Shown piece after piece: positions 1 through 10,886 of a DNA stretch of 64,000 nucleotides; the stretch's first letter is position 1, and each line of letters starts with the position of its first letter. The DNA lies in assembly GCA_003116875.1 (NCBI GenBank), contig BCKT01000003.1, forward strand, positions 375,143-439,142, in the 5' to 3' direction. The notes beneath the pieces are model-generated. The model searched no databases, was not told where the DNA came from, and saw only the letters and a list, made by a program, of their open reading frames with translations. Made by a program: the position numbers and the translations under genes. The DNA is from Takashimella koratensis. Its lineage: Eukaryota > Basidiomycota > Tremellomycetes > Trichosporonales > Tetragoniomycetaceae.

Positions 1-950
1 CTACTCACAGAGACCCAAGGCAAGTCAAGTAGGCCCTGTCGCCCGGCCTCGACCCCGCGCTTGCCTGACATCTGTCGTCTCGTCCTCACCTCTGCTCCCT
101 GTCTGTAGAGTGCTTATACTGATGGGATCAAGTAGTGGCTGGAAGTGATGAAGAGCGAGGTAGTGGCGAGGCAAGAACGAGGTGAACAATGTGGTTGTCA
201 ATCTTAACGAGCGTGGAGAGTCATTGAACGTAGGTGAGAGGGTATCAATCAGTCAACCATCCCCAGTTGTCCCGGGTTCACGGGCGAGGTAAGCAAGACC
301 GGGATTGAGGCCATGATCAGAGGAAAGGGGATAGGATGAGACCAGAGGAATGACCAAGACCAAGACCAAGGGTAAGTTGGATCCATTGGGATTCGTCTCG
401 GTTGGTTCAACAAGGGGAAGCAGGGGCAGTTCTCGTCTTACCCCTTGTTCCGCCTCGGTTACCTCCTCTCTCACTCCCTCCCTCGTCTCTCCTCATCCTC
501 TCACCCAGTTCTCTTCTTCCCGCATGTTGAGCGGCCGCTTGCATGGACGTGGACTCTATCGTGAGAACAAGTCGCGTGGAAATGACGAGAAAAAGTTAAT
601 AAACGGGCGAGACCGATGAAACGCGAGGGGACGGGGATTCGCGCCAGATACCACCGACTGGGGCAGCTTACGGCGGGGGTTGAAACGACGCCGGCGGTTG
701 GACCGTATGTCAGCTTGCTGGGACCTGGGGCTGGGTCTGAGTCCGGGGCTGGGGCTGGGGCCTAGGGGTTGGCGCTTGCATGAGACGGATACAGAGTCCC
801 CTTAGGCGCTGTATTGGTATATATTGTACTCAACCCCGAGGATATGAGTCACTCAGGGTACACGATTGCACGGCGCCAGACTCAACTTTTGACTCGATCT
901 CGGCTCGATCTATCTCTCCGCTCTCCTCTCTCCTCTCCTCTCCATTGCTC
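1..950. other. Upstream non-genic sequence
   Basis: I see no convincing gene here. Short open frames exist on both strands near 250-620, but they overlap each other, are low in complexity and show no family signature. A G-rich stretch with repeated GGGGCT units lies at about 721-770. A CT-rich tract runs over about 905-945, as is common in fungal core promoters and 5' leaders, and leads into the gene that follows. Confidence 0.5.
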
Positions 951-1055
951 ATGCGACTACCCCTTGGTCTCATCCCTCGTCCCACCGTCACCTCCACCAC
1001 CCTCACCCTTTCACCTCTTGCTTTACCCCTACGTGCTCGCTCCCTATCCCTCACC

Positions 1056-1738
1056 ATGGACGCAGTCAAACTTACCACGCACAACCAATACAAAACCCCT
1101 CGCCTCCTCCCTTCCTCCCTTCCCCCTACCCCACTCCCGCTCTTCCGCGAATGGTTCCAATCCGCACTCAACCCAACCCCTCCTACCCCGCGAGTCCACG
1201 AACCCGAGGCTATGGCAATCTCCACTTGCACACCTGACGGTATCCCTTCCACTCGTATCGTCCTTCTCAAAACCGTCGACGAAACAGGTTTCGTATTCTT
1301 CACAAACTACACATCTCGTAAATCCCGTGAACTCCTTGCCAACCCACACGCTTCCATCGCTTTCTACTGGCGTGAAGTCAGTAGACAAGTCCGTGTAGTA
1401 GGTAAAGTCGAGCAAGTGACACGTGCCGAGAGTGAAGAGTACTTTGCGACCCGACCGAGAGGGAGTCAACTCGGCGCTTGGGCAAGCGAACAGAGCAAGG
1501 TCGTGGGAGAGGACGAAGTCGCAAAGAGGGTTGAAGAAATGGGAGAAAAGTTTGAAACCGACGTCCCGTGCCCAGAGTTCTGGGGAGGTTGGAGAATCGT
1601 CCCTTTGTGAGTATCGTCCAAGGGCTAGCTGACATCAGTGAGGTCGAGTTTTGGAGCGGGCAACCGAGCAGACTCCACGATCGGTTCGTGTATCGTTTGG
1701 TCGATGGCGAGTGGTCTGCGAGTAGGCTTGCACCGTAA
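1056..1738 (+). CDS. PDX3: Pyridoxamine 5'-phosphate oxidase (PNPO/PDX3 family)
   Basis: FMN-dependent oxidase that converts pyridoxine or pyridoxamine 5'-phosphate to pyridoxal 5'-phosphate, the last step of vitamin B6 salvage. The protein has the family core: [12 protein letters not shown] and [20 protein letters not shown] near the FMN site, then the [13 protein letters not shown] block. A 32-nt intron (1607-1638, branch CTGAC) joins WRIVPF to the diagnostic C-terminus [18 protein letters not shown], ending in RLAP. The ATG at 1056 sits in a strong CACCATGG context and gives a normal cytosolic length. An in-frame ATG at 951 would add 35 residues rich in Arg, Ser and Thr and free of acidic residues, which could be a mitochondrial presequence, so dual targeting is possible. 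The family call is certain; the start is not. Confidence 0.9.
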
Positions 1739-1823
1739 TATACATACATGCATGGAATTCTATTACCTCTGGGCTAGTCCACCTGACCACCTGACCACTT
1801 ACTCAAGCTCCGCTCGACCACAT

Positions 1824-4070
1824 CTACTCCTCCCTCAATGCCTTCTCCACCTCCACCCTCTTCTCCGCCCTCACTTTTCTCTGAATCCTCATCCACCCAC
1901 CCAGAGGCGTAGACTCCACCTTGACCCCTTCCCCAAACCTTTCCACTTCCGCTTTATCCCTCGGTGCAAATGACACTCCTCTCCTCTTCCCTTCCACCCA
2001 AACCCTCTGCGCTTCGAGCTTATCCACGAGAGTCTTCAACGTTGCCACGGACTTGCCCGCGCCCGCTGTGCCCTTCTTGATGTGTCGCCGAATCGCCATG
2101 ATCACGGGAAGAGTAAGCTCGGGGAAGGCAATGTTGGTAGCCAGAGTAGAGTGGTAGTCGCCAAGCAAGTAGGAGAGCTCATCGACGAGGGTCTCTTGGT
2201 AGACTCGGGTCTTCGGGTAAGCGGCAGGTGCGCGGATAGCGTATTCCAGGTCGAGAGGTTTGAGAGTCGATTTCTTCGGGTTCGAGCGGAACTCGGTCGA
2301 ATCGAGGATTTCAAGAAGGAAGGGGGAAAGAGGGATGTAGGTGTCGGTTTGAGAGACGAGGCGGATGAGCGAGTGAAGAATGTGGAATCGCAGAGGGAAG
2401 TAGCGAGATGACGGGAGGAGTCTGGGGTCAGCATTGCCTTGAATCCAACTCACCTAACAACACCAAGAGCGATCTGAGCCAAGGGGTATACCAAAGGCTT
2501 GAGAGGACTTTCCAACCCCGCGTTCGCACGTTGCACTTCCCCGCTCACAGCGCCAGCCAACACAGTGCACCAAAAATCGATACAATGGACAAATTGCCAG
2601 TTGTAAACAGCTTTGAAAGCCTCCGCCCCTTCACCCGGCTTGGCACGGACAACGCTACGGAGGTGAACCGCGAGCATGCGAATGAATTGGAAAGCGTGCT
2701 GGTAGGACAAAGCCGGAGCGAGTTGGTACAGCTCCGACGCCGAGTTCTTCATCAAGTTGATCGAAGGGAGCGTGTGCACGGATGTCAAGCGGAGAGGTGG
2801 GAGCAAAGCTCGGTAGATATTCTGCGATCAGCTAGGTCGAGGACTGACTCACCCTAAGGCACAAATCCTTGATCGCGTCGTCACCCGCAACAAAAGTCTT
2901 GCGAACAGCAAGGAATGCGGCGATACGGACACTGTCACTAGCAACCCCCCAGAGATCAAGCAAGACCTTGAGGTACGCCTTGAGGTGTTTCCTAGCGCCG
3001 AGGATCCACGGCAACAGCTTGGCACTTTCTGCAACAGCAGTGCCCAACAACCCAGCGTCCTCGGTCGAGCTCAGAGACGACGGCGTCGACGGTAACGACT
3101 TGATAAGGTGCATCAAGGTGGAAAAGTGCGACAGAATCAGTCGGTTCAATCGAGGGTTGGCGGACGGTTGAAGTTTGCTAATATCAGTCGAGTCAAGAAA
3201 GCGACTTACATCTTGCCCTGGGGAAGAGTCTTGAACGGCATGTGCTGGGCAAGGACCACCGGAGTGTACTTGAGCGCAGTCACGACCAGCTTGTTGAACA
3301 CTGAAAATTAGCAATGTCAAACTTAGACTTACCAAGCGGGTTATCAATAGTATACTTTGACGTCTCGCCGTCCTCGTTCATATGTGCCGCCGCACGGAAA
3401 GCAAGGAGTGTCTTTCGTAACGATCGAATGGATTTTTGCTACTATCAGCGTAGAACAAGACTTGACTCACCTTGACCAAACCCTCTTGCCACCCTCGAAG
3501 CATACGCATCGTCACGGTAACCTTGCGCTCGATTTCGTCCTCATCCTCATCCTCATCAACCTCCATCTCTTCATCCTCATCCTCGTCATCCTCCTCCCCA
3601 GCCTGTCGGAAATCCAACAACTCTTTGTCGTTCTCTTGCAAGAACTTGAAAAACTCGGGATCTTTCTTCTGCAAATCCTTCATGGCCTTTTCCATTGCCT
3701 CTTCGGTCATTCCTTCGTCCTCTGGGTCTTCACCTTCATCATCTTCTTCCTCATCCTCATCCTCATCGTCATCCTCTTCCTCCTCCCCCTCGTCACTCTC
3801 CTCCACACCCTCCCCAAACAACTCATCTACCGTTCTGGCTACCCCACCAGCCTTACCACCTCCGATTCCCCTACTCTCCTTCTCATCATCATCCTCGTCA
3901 TCATCATCCGCCATATGTTCCGCCCGGGGGGCACCTCGCTGTTTCGCACGCCTCTGTTCTCGCTCGTCCTGCTTGCGGCGCGACTGTTGCACTTGCCGAC
4001 GCTTCTTGATCGTATCGGTCAGCTTGCCCGACGAGGCAAACTTTTTGAATTGCTTGCTTGCGCGCGGCAT
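1824..4070 (-). CDS. NOC2: Nucleolar complex protein 2 (NOC2) homologue
   Basis: Pre-60S ribosome assembly factor that acts with NOC1/NOC3 in the nucleolus. The start MPRASKQFKKFASSGKL is followed by a long acidic Asp/Glu tract (about residues 55-190), the block MTEEAMEKAMKDLQKKDPEF, and then the helical repeat core containing LQHMPFKTLP-like and VRIAAFLAVRK segments. The C-terminal half has the conserved RYFPLRFHILHSLIRL and FIPLSPFLLEILDS-like blocks typical of NOC2. At least four introns interrupt it, around 3441-3472, 3302-3333, 3176-3209 and 2821-2856, each about 32-38 nt, plus one near 2420-2455. It is divergent from the GH31 gene. The identification rests on the overall block order and is strong; exact splice sites in the middle were not all checked. 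Confidence 0.9.
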
Positions 4071-4579
4071 GGTCAATGGTGGTAGTGGTTGTTGTTGAGT
4101 GTAGGCAAAGGAGATGCACGGTTGAAGGGGAAAAATTTATGGGAGGCCCCGCACTGGTGCCTAGTGTGCATGTGGGTAATTCCAGGGACGCAGGGAAGTA
4201 ACTCGTCGAAGTTGCTATGCTCCGTTGTGACTTTTGAACTATGTGGAGGTCCTCGATCTTGGCCCATGTTGAGGTCAGCGGACCAGAGGAGGAGGCCATC
4301 CCCGGGCGGCATCCCCAGATGATGCTTACCGCTGCGGGAATGTCACCCCGTGGGTCAGGACGGTCAGCATGACGCTAAAGCCCAAGCGAGCACGCGACAT
4401 GCGACGCTCGATGCTGCCCGGCCCCAGACCAGGTGTCCGGTTGTTTACTCACCCGGTCGAGACTAGCGGCTGTCTTAGCGGTTACCTTTGGTATTGACCA
4501 TTCTGCTCTCACTTGTCACATGCGGATTGTTTGCACTCGTCATCTTGACCAGACAAGATCGATTCACATGCATACGACG

Positions 4580-4587
4580 TATAAGAA
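4580..4587 (+). promoter_or_regulatory. TATA-like element of the GH31 gene
   Basis: TATAAGAA lies 38 bp upstream of the start codon at 4625, in the 0.55 kb divergent spacer shared with NOC2. Position and sequence fit a core promoter TATA box; this is inference. Confidence 0.4.
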
Positions 4588-4624
4588 CATCTCCCGTCCC
4601 GTCCCCACTGACCCCGGACAAACC

Positions 4625-7600
4625 ATGATCCCGTTCAAACTCACCTCACTATGGGCGCTCACTACGCTCGCAAAACCCGCACTCTCCGCGGCGGTCCCCG
4701 CGATGCTGATGCAGCGCGACTCGACACAGATCAGTAGTCAAGAACCCCAGTTCACCGGTAACGTCTCCGCATGTCAAGGTAGGTCCTTTCCTACGACCAC
4801 ACTGATCCAGGCTACTCTCTCAACTCGGTCACTACCACATCCACCGGGGGACTCTCCGCTTCCCTCAGCCTTCTCTCATCATGCTCCGCCTTTGGCAACG
4901 ACATCTCCTCTCTTACCCTCAGTGTAGAGTACGAAACCTCTTCCCGCCTTCACGTCCACATCTACGACACCGCACTTCATCAGTACCAACTGGACGACTC
5001 GATCCTCCCGCGTCCTGACCGAACCCTGACCTCTTCGTCGAGCTCAGACCAAAGCGACCTCGCGTTCGACTACGACTCCTCCCCATTTGCCTTCTGGATC
5101 ACCCGCAAGTCCGACGGCGAGGTCTTGTTCGATACCCGAGCCAAAAACATCCCTACCTACACTGACGAAGTCGAGATTGAAGGTAGTCCAAGCAACTATA
5201 CCACTCTCCCTGCCCATCCTTTGGTCTTCGAAGACCAGTATCTGCAAATCTCCTCGGCGCTACCTACCGACACAAACCTCTATGGACTCGGAGAAGTTGT
5301 GGTGGGTGGACACATAGACATCGCTGATCGCAGTCTGGATCCGGGTTTAGGAGGAACACATCGGGTACTGTTCAAACCTTCTGGGCAAGGGACGTCGCCG
5401 ACCCAGTTGACGAGAACATGTGTAGGTGGAGATTTGGCGTGGCTGATGATAGACGGGACACACCCAATGTACCTCGAGACCAGATGGAACGATACCTTGG
5501 GGAAGAGTTCCTCCCATGGAGTCTTCTTCCTAAAGTGAGTCGGGTTGGGACCTAGCTGACTCTAGCTCCAACGGAATGGACATTATCCTTCGAGACGGGG
5601 TGATCGAATACCGTGCTATCGGCGGGACTCTTGACTTTTGTAAGCCCGAGTAAGAACGACACTGATCCAAGACTTTCTTTCCGGCCCAACACCCAAAGCT
5701 GTTGCCGAGCAGTACGCCGCCAACGTAGGACTTTCCCAGCCAATGCCGTTCTGGGGGTTCGGTTTCCACCTCTGTCGATGGGGATACACCAGTGTCAACG
5801 ATACCAGAAACCAAGTGCTTGCTATGAAAGCCGCTGGTATCCCTCTTGAGACGTGAGTTGTGGCAAAGGCTCAACTCCACCTGCCTCGACCCGAGCTCAC
5901 CGCCACAGGCAATGGAACGATATCGATTGGATGCGAAACTATCGCGAATTCCAATTCGATCAAAACTATGACCCAACAGACTACAAAGCCTTTGTCGATG
6001 AACTCCATAGTAACAACCAGCATTATGTGAGTCGAGTGCAGGTCAGGGTAGAGCTGATGGAAGATTATGATTATCGACGCGGCTATTGGGATATTGTATA
6101 ATAGCTCAGACTCTTATGATGTTTATGAGAGAGGACACGAGTTGGATGTGTGGATGAAGAACCCGGATGGGACGGAGTATGTTGGTGAGTCTCGAGCGAG
6201 CGAGCGGTGAATTGGCGAAGCGAGTGGATGACCATTACTCGTGGGACCTGCTTCGTGTGCATGTTATTTGCGTCTCGATCGGGCTAACCCCACTAGGGAG
6301 CGTTTGGCCTGGATACACTGTCTTCCCAGGTAAATCCACACTGATTCCCAGCTCACTCCAGACTGGTTTCACCCGCAAATGCAACAAGTTTGGACCGAAG
6401 CTTTCCAAAACTTTTCCCAAATCGTCGATTTCGACGGTAAGTCTACCCCTTAACATACACCTCTAACCCCAGGTGTCTGGCTCGACATGAACGAGCCGAG
6501 TTCATTCATCGATGGTTCGATTACGAATTCCACCGTCCCTATCAACTCGACCGCCGAACAGATTGCTAGTGAGTAGTGGTAAGGCTGGACTAACGATAGC
6601 GCTCGGGAGTAATACCCCTACCGCACCGCCGACAGACTACCCAGAGGGATACACCAACGTCTCTGGTCTCTCTGGCAACGTTGTGAGTAGCCTCGACCTC
6701 TCAAATACATATTATTGACATCCCAGTCGGTTGACGGGAAACTGACTTATGGCGCCAACGGTACCGCACCAATCAACACCGCCTGCCGCCGCGCTGTTGT
6801 TGAACTCGACACTGCAAGGGAATACCTCGAAACTCACGGTCACTCCGAGCTGAAACGTGATCTCGAGCGCAGAGTCACATTCGAGTGTGGACCTCTACCA
6901 ACAAAGAGGCAGATCGGAGGGTACATCCCCCAGATCCCATTCGTCGATCAGCCTCCTTACCCGATTAGGAATGGAGCAGGGAGGTTGAGTCATAATACTG
7001 TCAGCCCGAATGCGACACATTATGGAGGTTTGCAAGAGTATAATGTTCACAAGTGAGTATTGGGTTGTGACGTTTGTGAGACTGGACCTCGGCTGATGAC
7101 ACAGTGTCTGGGGGACAATGGAGGCGATCGCCACGAATAATATGTTACAGACGCTCAAACCAGGTCAACGTCCTTTCATTGTGGAACGCTCAACGTTCTC
7201 CGGTATTGTGAGTAGATTCAGTCAAGTCTGTGCTTACCCTTGCAGGGCCGTAAAACGGCGCACTGGCTTGGTGACAACTACTCTACTTTGTAAGTGTACC
7301 ATTTGGACCTCGCTCACAGCTAGCGCGTACATGAAGCGATCTATCCAGGGAGTCCTCCAGTTCAACCTCTTTGCAATCGTGAGTGCTCATTCTGAACTAG
7401 CTGACAATAGCCAATGGTTGGACCGGACACTTGTGGCTTTGTAAGTACTGTAATAGTCCCACGACTAATGGAAGAACGGAAACACCGATGAGGACTTGTG
7501 TAATCGCTGGATGCAGTTGAGTGCATTCTTCCCCTTCTACCGAGTGAGTTTGGATGATTGAACCCTGCTTATGGACAGAACCACAATACCAAGCTTGCCC

Positions 7601-8469
7601 TCTCGCAAGAACCGTACAGGTGGGACTCTGTCCGGAACGCAAGTATCACCGCAATTGAAGCTCGGTACGCGCTCTTGCCTTACTGGCTCACCTTGTTCGC
7701 CGAGGCCACTCAATACGGCACGTAAGTCACCCTCCACCCCACACACTACACCTACCTCACCCCAATCACTAACCCTTTACTTAGACCCCCCGTGCGCGCG
7801 CTGTTTTACGAATTCGACGACCCGACCCTCTTCGGAATTGACGAACAGTTCCTTGTCGGGTCATCTATCCTCGTCACTCCCGTTCTCCAACCGAACACCA
7901 CCGCCGTTACCGGTTACTTCCCAACTACCAACAACACTTCCTGGCGGGACTGGTTCACTCACGCCAAACTTGACGTATCCAACAGCTCAACCGCTACACT
8001 CTCCGCCCCGCTCGGCTCAATCGGGGTTCATATTCGAAGTGGGAGTGTCATCCTTCTCCACGCTGAACCAGGGTACACGCTTACCGAGACGAGAAACGCA
8101 CCGTACGCGCTCTTGGTCTCACTCGATGACGACGGTGGAGCCTATGGTCAAGCCAAGATTGACGACGGGATCTCTCTCCCAGGTAAATCAAACCCTCTCG
8201 ATCATAAGCTAACATTAGTCACATCTCAAACTTGCCTCACATTCACCGTTTCCAACGGAACCCTATCGTCTTCCCCCGCGGCCTCGGCATCAAGCACCTA
8301 TTCCATCCCTCAGACACTGTCGACACTTACCATCCTCGGCGCGACTTCTCAGCCGACGGTGTATGTAAATGGCCAACAGGTCAACTCTACTTGGAATGGC
8401 GATAATGGAGAGGTAGTGGTCACTGGCCTCAACGTGGATCTTAACTCTGCGTGGCAGGTGACTTGGTGA
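4625..8469 (+). CDS. Secreted GH31 alpha-glucosidase
   Basis: Exo-acting alpha-glucosidase (maltase type) that releases glucose from starch or malto-oligosaccharide ends, probably in the cell wall or medium. An N-terminal signal peptide (MIPFKLTSLWALTTLAKPALSA) is followed by the N-terminal beta domain. The GH31 barrel is clear: WNDIDWMRNYREF, IIDAAIGILYN, VWPGYTVFPDW, then WLDMNEPSSF with the nucleophile Asp codon at 6484-6486, and HWLGDN with the acid/base Asp codon at 7273-7275. PMVGPDTCGFNGNTDEDLC and LLPYWLTLF follow, and C-terminal beta domains run to 8469. N-glycosylation sequons are frequent. The gene has more than ten introns, most near 32-45 nt. Substrate preference (maltose or starch) cannot be read from sequence. 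Confidence 0.93.
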
Positions 8470-8612
8470 ACGAGTGGAAAGGTGATATATAATATGACTG
8501 TATTGAAGTCTGTCTCAAGTCTGTAGCAAGCATGCATCAAGTTCGTACCAAATCCGTATCAAGTCTGTATCAAAGTGTCAAAACTTTCATCCAAACACCG
8601 TGTGGTTCTGGA

Positions 8613-9854
8613 TCAACAGTAGCAACACTTTTCACCTGGGTCGGGGCCCAAAATGTTTTCTCTCCCCTGCGCAGCTCGGACGCCACCAGCAATGCTCACG
8701 CAGGCGCAAGGGGTAACGCAACAGAAACACGCAGTGAGCTCACACATGCACTCCGCATCGCTCATTTTGTCATCGTCCCCACTCAGGCAGCCCCCCAGCA
8801 AGCAGCTCTTGTTGACGCAGAAACAGCAAGTGGTGAACTCCGTAACGCCTTCTGGGGGGTCGGCGTTCGCTGGCGCGGCAGTCTCGGGTATGGAGTTGGG
8901 ATTCGGTTGGGTCGTCGTCTGGTAGCCGGAACTGTCGAACCGGGGATGAGCGGGAGAGATCTGGTCAGGGTTCGCCGACATGGGATGGTTTGTCGGAGGA
9001 AGCTCTGAGTATGGAGGTGGCGCGGCGCCGTCCGGAACCGGTTGTGGGTCTGCAGTGGACGTCGCCCGAGTCGCCGAGGTTCCGGGGTAAGTCATTTCGG
9101 GAGGCCTCAGGAAGCCTGAATAAGTCGAAGCGGAAGCTGAGGATGCAGTCGGCGCTGTGGTGGGGTAGTCTCCCATCGGGATCGAAGCAGGGTGTTTCGA
9201 TTGCTCGGACTGGTCCGCCATGATTGTGTTGAAAATGGTTTCGTCGAGTGTGAGAGTATGCCGGGGGTTGTCAAGGAATGAAGAAAAGAGAAAGTTGGGG
9301 GGATTTGCGATTCCCCTGACGGTATCGCTAGGACAATCGTCAGGGGAATCGCCAAGGAAATCGCGATTCCGAAGGAGGGGCCTGCGGTATTCGCTTTTGT
9401 CAAAACAGTCATTCCAGAAAGAATAACAAGCGTCTTCGGCAGTCTCGTGGGGGTCGTTCTCGGTTCGGCGGGTGGCGTTCTCGTTCGGAGGGCTGTTTCC
9501 CTCACCCCCTGGATTCCGGTCCATCGAGGAGGGATTCGCGAGGTAGACGCTGTTGTCGGTCAGGGGAGTGTCGACATGCCAGACCTGCTGCGGCGCAGTG
9601 ATGTCGCTTTGTGAGGTGGTGGTCGAATTGTTGACCGACATGGGACCATGAGCGGAGTAGGGGCGGGAAAGCGGATCGTGAGACTGTTGCGTTGCATCTG
9701 ACCTCATGACAGCGCGGTTGGGGGGAGCTGGGAGCCGACAAGGCCCGGAGGGACTCGATGTGGCGGCGGTGGTGGGTGCGGGCGAATAGTCTTCCATCTC
9801 CATCTGGAACTGCTTGGCGCCAGACTGTCGCGACTGCTGGGACGACTCGGGCAT
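8613..9854 (-). CDS. Uncharacterised Ser/Pro-rich protein with Cys-rich C-terminus
   Basis: A single uninterrupted frame of 413 codons, not recognised as any family. Residues 1-330 are disordered, rich in Ser, Thr, Pro and Asn, with a PPPYSELPP motif that could bind WW domains. The last 70 residues hold about 15 cysteines in pairs and triplets (TTCCFCVNKSCLLGGC, then ACFCCVTPCACVSIAGG and KCCYC at the end), which suggests palmitoylation, metal binding or membrane association. An internal Met at 9221 (MADQSEQSK) starts a second half whose opening resembles the first (SQQSRQ...EDYSPAPTTAATSS compared with SEQSKH...GDYPTTAPTASSAS), so it may be a fusion of two tandem copies or two genes. A perfect 15-bp inverted repeat lies at the junction. 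Convergent with the GH31 gene. Confidence 0.55.
   Translation of the reverse strand: MPESSQQSRQSGAKQFQMEMEDYSPAPTTAATSSPSGPCRLPAPPNRAVMRSDATQQSHDPLSRPYSAHGPMSVNNSTTTSQSDITAPQQVWHVDTPLTDNSVYLANPSSMDRNPGGEGNSPPNENATRRTENDPHETAEDACYSFWNDCFDKSEYRRPLLRNRDFLGDSPDDCPSDTVRGIANPPNFLFSSFLDNPRHTLTLDETIFNTIMADQSEQSKHPASIPMGDYPTTAPTASSASASTYSGFLRPPEMTYPGTSATRATSTADPQPVPDGAAPPPYSELPPTNHPMSANPDQISPAHPRFDSSGYQTTTQPNPNSIPETAAPANADPPEGVTEFTTCCFCVNKSCLLGGCLSGDDDKMSDAECMCELTACFCCVTPCACVSIAGGVRAAQGRENILGPDPGEKCCYC
9307..9352. repeat. 15-bp perfect inverted repeat inside a coding frame
   Basis: GCGATTCCCCTGACG at 9307-9321 is exactly complementary to 9338-9352, with a 16-nt spacer. It sits just before the internal Met at 9221 of the Cys-rich gene. 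It could form a stable RNA hairpin or mark an old junction between duplicated units. Confidence 0.7.
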
Positions 9855-10886
9855 GGGTGTGTTGTGACTTGTTTACTCGAGAGAGTGAGAGTGCTGCGTA
9901 AATAGGATGAAGAAGATGAGGGAAAAGAGCAATTGGGGAGCTCCCGACTCTTGTCGAGTACAGTGTCCGTGACCCCAGCAAAATGAAAGGGTCACACCAG
10001 GAAAGGTCGAGTTTTGCGCAAGAGCTTTGTAAGGCTCTTCATCAACGTCATTGGCCGTTGCCAACGAAAGAGCAGCGAGAGAGACGAAAAGTCATATCAT
10101 TACCCAGACGATGCCCAGACGTTCACCATCTGGAAGTCAACATGTATTGAGACATGTGGTTTAGGAGGTGCAACATAAGTTGGGTGATTTGTGTCGTAAA
10201 GTGATATAATTCCTGTTGAGATGTCTGCTGAAACAAATGTCTGTACTGCACTAACCCTTAACTCATGTTCGTCGTCTTGATTACCGGTTCTAGTCATGCC
10301 CTCTTGCTAAGCTGTTGCCCGTAGTGAAAGGTGAGAGATCATGGTCTAACAGAATTTCCATGTGGGCACATGGTTAGAAGGAATAAGGAGGTCGCCGGTC
10401 TTCTTCGCACCGTTCAATATCCCTTTAACTCTTATGTTGCGTGAGTCGGTATCAAGTGGATCTACAAGGTCCGCCCCTGTGCATATAGCTCAGCTCGTCG
10501 GTGATAGCTCCCGTTGTGCAGCACACGAGTGGTGGAAAAGCAATAAGAGGGTGGATACCGGAAGCAGCGTTTGCCACATCCTTTGGTTGACCCTGGGCGC
10601 CACGTCATGCACTCGGACGATTCCAACCTCCATTCTCAACATCCCGGCAACCTCATCCGTCCATCCATCCACCATCCACCATCCACCATCCACCCAGCCC
10701 TCCCCCGACCTCATCCACGACCCGAACTCGTTCCGCACCCACCCTCATGTCCGACTGATCCCCTCTTCCCCGACGCCACACGCATACGGAACCCGCTTCC
10801 TGCGTTCTCTCAATCGAGCCTCACCTCGACCCTTCACCTTTCCCCTTTCACCCATCCATCCCTAACCCCTCGCGTGACTACCCGCC
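9855..10886. other. Intergenic spacer
   Basis: Divergent promoter region between the Cys-rich gene and HRD1. It holds only small overlapping frames without family signature, a short CCATCCAC repeat at about 10659-10697, and a CT-rich stretch just before the HRD1 start. I see no gene in it. Confidence 0.5.

Noticed and set aside
350..619. 89-codon open frame on the plus strand, with a 73-codon one opposite
   Set aside because: Low complexity, overlapping frames on both strands and no motif.
3472..4098. Long Ser-rich and hydrophobic plus-strand frames over NOC2
   Set aside because: They are the antisense of the acidic Asp/Glu tract of NOC2, whose GAT/GAA-rich codons give Ser and Ile/Leu runs on the other strand.
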